This document shows, in pieces, positions 59,643 to 64,000 of a stretch of 64,000 bases of DNA; within the stretch, counting starts at the first letter, position 1, and every line of letters begins with the position of its first letter. The translations under genes and the position numbers were made by a program. The notes beneath the pieces are model-generated. The model was not told the DNA's origin. It did not search any database and saw only the letters and a program-made list of their open reading frames with translations. The DNA comes from Methanosarcinales archaeon (GTDB lineage Archaea; Halobacteriota; Methanosarcinia; Methanosarcinales; Methanoperedenaceae): positions 1 through 64,000 of the forward strand of contig CAJPFJ010000031.1 of assembly GCA_905339155.1 (NCBI GenBank), written 5' to 3'.

Positions 59643-60092
59643 TTAATATTTGGCAAGAGCCGGATTTGTTTTTACAAGTTCGGATTTGACTTCATTTGCT
59701 GAATTATCTATGAAGGCCTGGCCTGATGGTGAGATTATCCTGCCGGTCTTCTGGTTTTTCACAAATCCCGCCTTTTCAAGCTGCTGCAATGCTTCTCTTG
59801 CAACAGAGCCGCTTCCTTTGGCATGATGGATGGGTTTATTTCCATTTCTGTGACGTCCGCCATAGAAACTCCGGAGTCTTGAAACCCCGACCGGTCCGTC
59901 TATATAGACACGTCTTAGAATTGAAGCGCATCTTACATACCACCAGTCAGCGTTATCAGGTGAAAGCTCTTTATAAGCGCCTGTTTTAACAAAACCTGCC
60001 CACTCTGGTGGTTTGGCTTTCTCGTTCGTTTTCAGTTTCTGCGCCACATTGTTTATGAGCATCTCTGCGGGCACATCATATATTGTTGTCAA
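59643..60092 (-). CDS. rps19e: 30S ribosomal protein S19e
   Basis: 149 residues, the usual length for this archaeal/eukaryotic protein. TIYDVPAEMLINNVAQKL, PPEWAGFVKTGAYKELSP, WWYVRCASILRRVYIDGPVGVSRLRSFYGGRHRNG and VAREALQQLEKAGFV are diagnostic. Needed for small-subunit maturation. First of the S19e-PDCD5 pair, 87 bases downstream of YhbY. Confidence 0.95.
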   Translation of the reverse strand: MTTIYDVPAEMLINNVAQKLKTNEKAKPPEWAGFVKTGAYKELSPDNADWWYVRCASILRRVYIDGPVGVSRLRSFYGGRHRNGNKPIHHAKGSGSVAREALQQLEKAGFVKNQKTGRIISPSGQAFIDNSANEVKSELVKTNPALAKY

Positions 60093-60178
60093 GTTAGTCC
60101 TCCATAAAATTATCTTTATATGTAATCAAGATAGTCCCTTGAATGATTCAAGGGTCTTATTTAATTATCGTATAGTAT

Positions 60179-60433
60179 TTACCTTTTTCGGCAAAAAACT
60201 GCCGTATTACCCCTGACCTCAATAAGTTCTGAATTTGAAAGGTCAGCAAGTTTTTGAGCCAGTTCTTTTTTTCCATTTTCAGCAAAAGCAGATTTAAGAA
60301 TTTTAACTTTTACCATATTCCTGTTCTTCAACTGGATTTTTAACTCTTCTACCACAACATCAATCCCTGATTTCCCTACATGTAACGTGGGTTCAATAGA
60401 AGTGGCTTCTGCCTTTTTTTCCTGTTTATTCAT
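60179..60433 (-). CDS. YhbY/CRM-domain RNA-binding protein
   Basis: 84 residues: PTLHVGKSGIDVVVEELKIQLKNRNMVKVKIL is the CRM core with the GKxG loop, followed by KKELAQKLADLSNSELIEVRGNTAVFCR. YhbY proteins bind pre-ribosomal RNA. ATGA overlap with the roadblock gene upstream makes it the tail of the KaiC-GTPase-roadblock operon, which may simply be run-through to the ribosomal genes. Confidence 0.9.
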   Translation of the reverse strand: MNKQEKKAEATSIEPTLHVGKSGIDVVVEELKIQLKNRNMVKVKILKSAFAENGKKELAQKLADLSNSELIEVRGNTAVFCRKR

Positions 60434-60798
60434 TTCAATATCTCTTTTAACTTTTTCGCTGATTTATCAAGTTCCAGAAGGATCAAACCCAATCCGATAT
60501 TCGGGCTTGTAAGAAGTATCAACAGGGCCTTGGGTCCTGCTCCGACAACAATTAATTTTCCATGATCCGATTCAACAATAACCCTTGTTGGTACGCCCAT
60601 TTCAACATGTGTTGTCGCAGTCTCTGCCGCTCCGAGCATCGTGGCAGACATTGCAGCCAGGGATTCCACAAATTGTTCTTTCTGCATTATAGCCCGAATC
60701 AGTAATCCATCACGGCTTGCAGCGGCGCATGCTACCACACCGCCAACATTTTTCAGATCCGTCAATAGCTTATCTACCATTTCTATTGTATCGGACAA
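60430..60798 (-). CDS. Roadblock/LC7-domain protein
   Basis: 122 residues: VDKLLTDLKNVGGVVACAAASRDGLLIRAIM and ESLAAMSATMLGAAETATTHVEMGVPTRVIVESDHGKLIVVGAGPKALL are the roadblock (MglB-like) fold, with a C-terminal helix. In bacteria roadblock proteins act as GTPase-activating partners of Ras-like MglA. Here the gene starts one base before the stop of the KaiC-GTPase fusion, strongly supporting the pair. Confidence 0.85.
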   Translation of the reverse strand: MSDTIEMVDKLLTDLKNVGGVVACAAASRDGLLIRAIMQKEQFVESLAAMSATMLGAAETATTHVEMGVPTRVIVESDHGKLIVVGAGPKALLILLTSPNIGLGLILLELDKSAKKLKEILK

Positions 60799-61968
60799 TT
60801 ATATCCCTCTCGTGATTTTATTTATCAATATCTCAAACGCTTCAAATACTCCCTCCTTGAATTTCGCTATACAACCAACGATAGGCACATCATCGGGTAG
60901 ATGGAATTGTTCTCTTATTTCATCAGGTGTTAATGCCCCCGGCAAATCCTGTTTATTTGCGATCACCACATATGGAAGTCCATAGGACTTTGTAATGTCA
61001 AGCATATGCTTTGCGCGAATAAAATCAGAAGGATTTGTTGAATCAACAACAAGAAAAACACCCATTGATTCACCACTGAGTAATTTTATGATCGGATCAA
61101 ACCGCTCCTGACCCGGTGTCCCGAAAATGTCAGCGCTAAAACCCTTATAATCCACATGACCGTGGTCCATGGCAATAGTTGTACCCAGCCTGTCAACTGA
61201 TATCGCCCGCGTGGATAACCCATGCACAAATGTGCTCTTTCCGGCATCAAAAGGACCTGTGACAAGGATTTTTGGTATGAATATCTTTATACCGCCCGGC
61301 CTTAAAACCCTGAAAAGCATGGATTTCCTGTTTACATCTGCCCAGTCTGATTTCAGTATCCCGAAATACTGGCCAAAGATAACACGTTCAGCAATTCCGC
61401 CGATAGATATAATTGAATTGAAAAGGTCTCCCTTTATCAAATTTAATGTTTCATCAGAATAAGGCCACGCTGTGAAATTGTAAACGATTGTATGATCATA
61501 CAACATCGCCATCTTATTCCAGGTCCTGACCGCTTCAATTGTTTCTTTCTCCCCGCATAGATCCATTATTGTTGAAAGAGAACCAAAAACGATAGTACTT
61601 GGTGGCAATTCTTTTATTATATCCATTATTGTCTTGTGGAAATCTTCTATCTTATCCGGATTTGAAACAACATACCTTTCATTGGATTGAGCGCCTATCA
61701 GAGGATTATAGGAATCTACAAACAATAATTTATCTTTGTATGAACTAATATCCCATCCAAACTCTTCAAATTGGCCTTTTACAATATCAGGTATAGTGCT
61801 TGATACCACAAAAACGCATGTTCCACCCGTCTTAAGTGTGCCATAAACTGTCTGCATTCCAAAAACCTCACCTTCAACACCTGGCTGGCTGTAATAAACA
61901 AGACTCTTACCTTTTGGGATACCTCCCCCGAGGAATTCGTCAAGCTTGGGGATTCCTGTCTCTACCAT
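60799..61968 (-). CDS. KaiC-like/Ras-like GTPase fusion protein
   Basis: 389 residues. Residues 1-210 are KaiC/RecA-like (ETGIPKLDEFLGGGIPKGKSL, then YYSQPGVEGEVF at the P-loop position without Lys-Ser/Thr, VFVVSSTIPDIVKGQFEEFGWD). Residues ~225-389 form a small GTPase with G1 VTGPFDAGKSTFVHGL, switch-like TTIAMDHGHVD, G3 DIFGTPGQERFDPI and G4 VVIANKQDLPGAL. The GTPase half looks intact. It sits between a second KaiC-like gene and a roadblock gene with gaps of 2 and 0 bases, so the three products should act together. Confidence 0.85.
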   Translation of the reverse strand: MVETGIPKLDEFLGGGIPKGKSLVYYSQPGVEGEVFGMQTVYGTLKTGGTCVFVVSSTIPDIVKGQFEEFGWDISSYKDKLLFVDSYNPLIGAQSNERYVVSNPDKIEDFHKTIMDIIKELPPSTIVFGSLSTIMDLCGEKETIEAVRTWNKMAMLYDHTIVYNFTAWPYSDETLNLIKGDLFNSIISIGGIAERVIFGQYFGILKSDWADVNRKSMLFRVLRPGGIKIFIPKILVTGPFDAGKSTFVHGLSTRAISVDRLGTTIAMDHGHVDYKGFSADIFGTPGQERFDPIIKLLSGESMGVFLVVDSTNPSDFIRAKHMLDITKSYGLPYVVIANKQDLPGALTPDEIREQFHLPDDVPIVGCIAKFKEGVFEAFEILINKITRGI

Positions 61969-61970
61969 TT

Positions 61971-62681
61971 TTAATTTCCCCTTTTGATCTTTATATTATG
62001 ACCATCGACCTCATATTCAAACCAGGGGGTTGGTTTTTGAGATATTCCGACCACTCTTATAAAATTCTTATCCTCCTCTGTTTTTATCTCGATCATACCG
62101 TCAAACAATTGTTTTAATGTTGCTATTGCCTGTTCGTCATGCATGCCGCTCTCTATTACATAGATTCCCAGAGCGCCTGCTGCCTTAATACGGCCTGTAA
62201 AAACATGAAGGAACCTGAAAACGGTCTGAATATTTGAATACATCAATATTGTTGAGAGTGAATTTATATATAACTGGATCTTCTGGGTATTCTTTTTCAT
62301 AAAGAATTCCTCAAAAAACTGGCTGATCTTAACCCCAATACCTGTAAGATCAACGGGACTGCTTGCGATTTTTATATTCTCATTTTCAACCGAAGGGCCG
62401 CCAAGGGTTTTTGTAACACAATCGATTATCCCGATCCTTGCCATGGGCAGGTTCAAATTATTTTCCTCGAACCAGTCCAGAATATGACGTGCTGATTCGC
62501 GTGTAGTGACTGTAATAACTGCATTTTCATTGTTTACGGCGCCATTGTACATGATGTGGTTCAAGATGGCTTCTTTTCCAGACATGGGAGGGCCTATAAG
62601 CATTATATTCGATCCTTTTCTTATGCCTCCGATCGCATCATCCAGTTCCTTAATACCTAATGTATAGTCGTTTATTGTCAT
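61971..62681 (-). CDS. KaiC/RecA-like protein with non-canonical P-loop, paralogue 2
   Basis: 236 residues: MTINDYTLGIKELDDAIGGI, P-loop GPPMSGKEAILNHIMY (Gly-Lys-Glu instead of Gly-Lys-Ser/Thr), VTTRESARHILDWFEENNL, IASSPVDLTGIGVKISQFF, YINSLSTILMYSNIQTVFRFLHVF and YVIESGMHDEQAIATLKQLFDG. Nearly the same blocks occur in the protein at 40148. First gene of the GTPase-roadblock operon, transcribed divergently from the flavoprotein at 62772; TATA-like GGTATATATAAA lies at 62709-62720. Confidence 0.8.
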   Translation of the reverse strand: MTINDYTLGIKELDDAIGGIRKGSNIMLIGPPMSGKEAILNHIMYNGAVNNENAVITVTTRESARHILDWFEENNLNLPMARIGIIDCVTKTLGGPSVENENIKIASSPVDLTGIGVKISQFFEEFFMKKNTQKIQLYINSLSTILMYSNIQTVFRFLHVFTGRIKAAGALGIYVIESGMHDEQAIATLKQLFDGMIEIKTEEDKNFIRVVGISQKPTPWFEYEVDGHNIKIKRGN

Positions 62682-62771
62682 CGTGCTTATGATGCTATTA
62701 GGATTTTGGTATATATAAATCCTAACAAAGCTTTGAAAAGTTTAATTATCATGTAATTAATACGTGTATTT

Positions 62772-64000
62772 ATGGTACAAATAGTAATAATCGGCCTGGG
62801 AAGCGGCGGGTTTGCGGCTTATCTTGCAATTCGAAGGACCAAACCGGATGCTTTCATAACCATTATAGACAAAAGATCATATGATATGTTTTCACCCTGC
62901 GGGATGCCTTATGCAATAGAAGGTATAGTTAATCTGGACAAACTCAGTTTTTCCCTGCCCGGTGATAAGCAGACTACGAAGCTTCTTCTGCATGAAGTAG
63001 TGTCAATAAATCCCGTTGAAAAAATTGTCAAAGCGAATAACCTGAAAAAAGGGGAGATCCTATCTATTTCATATGATTCATTGATTATCGCGCATGGAGC
63101 CGAACCATTCATACCACCAATAAAAGGAGCTAAAGAAAATCTTGGTAATGGCGTTTATGTTCTCCATGATATTGAGGACGCGCGAACAATTTCAGACCGG
63201 GCCGGGAATGCAAAAAAAGTGTTAGTCATAGGAGCAGGGCCCATAGGTCTTGAGATTGCGGTGGCTTTAAGAACAAAACGGCTTGAGGTTATGGTTGTTG
63301 AGATGCTTTCTTTCGCCATGCCTCGAGCGCTTGATAGGGATATGGCAAAGCTTGTTGAACAATCGCTAAAGGAAAACGGGATAAAATTAGTGTTTGAAAA
63401 AAGCGTTGAGAGTATAATTGGAACTCCTGTGAGCTCAGTTTCAGTTGGTGGCAAAGCAATTGAAACAGATATGGTTATCCTGGCATCAGGTGTAAGGGCC
63501 AGCTTTGAAATTACAAAAAATGCCGGCATAGAGCATGGGAAATGGGGCATTAAAACAAATGACGGGATGGAGACAAATATCAAAGGAATTTATGCTGTAG
63601 GCGACTGCATTGAGACCGTAAGCCTCATTAATCACAGGCCCGTCATGATGCAATTATCATCCGCAGCTTACAGGCAGGGAATGGTTGCAGGTACTAATGC
63701 TGCAGGTGGTTATGACATATATGAAGGAGCTCTTGGCACTTTTGTTACGGTCATTGGAATTCTTGAGGTTGCTGCCACCGGTTTTAATGAATTCTTTGCC
63801 GAAGCGGCAGGATATCAAACAATTTCCGGTAAAGCGCATGGGAAGAATAAGCCTGAATATTATCCCGGTGCAAAAGATATTACTGTAAAACTCATCTGCG
63901 ATGCAAAAACCGGAAAAGTACTTGGGGGGCAAGCTCTAGGAGATGGCGCCGGGGCAATTATTAATGTTATTTCGCTTGGAATACGATGCGGAATTGATGT
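62772..64000 (+). CDS. CoA-disulfide reductase-like flavoprotein, 3' end beyond window
   Basis: At least 409 codons, still open at the window end. FAD loop VIIGLGSGGFAAYLAI, the redox Cys in SPCGMPYAIEG (Cys42, single-Cys NADH oxidase/CoA-disulfide reductase type), AHGAEPFIPP, NAD loop VIGAGPIGLEIAVAL, the FAD motif GIYAVGDCIE, and the dimerisation domain up to LGDGAGAIINVISLGIRCGI. Uses NAD(P)H to reduce CoA disulfide, peroxide or polysulfide. The C-terminal ~40 residues are outside the window, including any rhodanese fusion. Confidence 0.9.
   Translation, partial: MVQIVIIGLGSGGFAAYLAIRRTKPDAFITIIDKRSYDMFSPCGMPYAIEGIVNLDKLSFSLPGDKQTTKLLLHEVVSINPVEKIVKANNLKKGEILSISYDSLIIAHGAEPFIPPIKGAKENLGNGVYVLHDIEDARTISDRAGNAKKVLVIGAGPIGLEIAVALRTKRLEVMVVEMLSFAMPRALDRDMAKLVEQSLKENGIKLVFEKSVESIIGTPVSSVSVGGKAIETDMVILASGVRASFEITKNAGIEHGKWGIKTNDGMETNIKGIYAVGDCIETVSLINHRPVMMQLSSAAYRQGMVAGTNAAGGYDIYEGALGTFVTVIGILEVAATGFNEFFAEAAGYQTISGKAHGKNKPEYYPGAKDITVKLICDAKTGKVLGGQALGDGAGAIINVISLGIRCGID

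Noticed and set aside
1-64000. CRISPR arrays, insertion sequences, phage genes
   Set aside because: No regularly spaced repeats, transposase or integrase motifs were seen on either strand.

Overview
The window (64 kb, moderate G+C, AT-rich intergenic spaces with TATA-like boxes) comes from an archaeon. Direct evidence is the small subunit of DNA polymerase D (DP1), ribosomal protein S19e, a PDCD5-family DNA-binding protein, a PAC2 proteasome chaperone, a Taw2-like wyosine enzyme, DUF473, DUF166 and HdrED. Membrane-bound HdrED together with the cytochrome c maturation factor CcmE (archaeal CxxxY form) and a cytochrome P460 remnant points to a cytochrome-containing relative of the Methanosarcinales. 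An ANME-2d/Methanoperedens-like organism is a plausible inference, but no diagnostic marker is present.

Layout. 1-9 kb: 5' truncated 5S rRNA, YkgJ-type Cys cluster protein, DUF473-PAC2 pair, DP1 with a YprB-like nuclease, a TSUP permease, CcmE and MutS. 9-15 kb: ABC ATPase without a permease, a broken DUF4143 ATPase, rpiA, a sugar nucleotidyltransferase, mobA-mobB, and a membrane-anchored winged-helix regulator with a perfect palindrome upstream. 15-25 kb: a thiol/metal/redox island with an SDR, an internally deleted MerA-like flavoprotein, DsrE, TSUP, CopZ-type protein, tiny Cys-rich proteins, an ArsR-fold regulator with four Cys in its N-terminal part, an AhpD-like protein, two iron-sulfur flavoproteins, a flavodoxin and a secreted protein. 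Two divergent promoter regions in this island share a 46-bp element. 25-40 kb: HxlR/glutaredoxin/CPxC membrane protein set, an NAD-kinase-like protein, more tiny metal-binding proteins, and an operon of aldehyde dehydrogenase, aminomutase-like PLP enzyme, saccharopine-dehydrogenase-like protein, DUF1622, flavin reductase and aminotransferase, facing a rubredoxin-TPP enzyme fusion. 40-45 kb: PAS histidine kinase, REC-PAS regulator and KaiC-like protein. 45-58 kb: DUF166, PPOX, Taw2, hom-ACT, ABC-2 exporter, OB-fold and FKBP lipoprotein, MscS, thioredoxin-like proteins, hdrED. 58-64 kb: cysS, PDCD5, S19e, YhbY, then a tight operon of KaiC-like protein, KaiC-GTPase fusion and roadblock protein, and a CoA-disulfide-reductase-like flavoprotein running off the end.

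Two themes stand out. First, two nearly duplicate KaiC-like proteins with non-canonical P-loops sit in two signalling operons, one with a histidine kinase and response regulator, the other with a Ras-like GTPase fusion and a roadblock protein. Together they look like one undescribed signalling network. Second, several genes are broken by single-base changes in short homopolymers (about 18.45, 28.64, 33.35 and 34.58 kb), and others are remnants (DUF4143, cytochrome P460, MsrB, FAD oxidoreductase N-terminus, MerA with an internal deletion). This could be local decay or residual indel error in the assembly.

No CRISPR array, tRNA or insertion sequence was seen. Stretches of 120-250 bases without genes (809-953, 15966-16091, 37359-37529, 44660-44897, 57915-58040) hold AT-rich promoter-like sequence and nothing else I can name.
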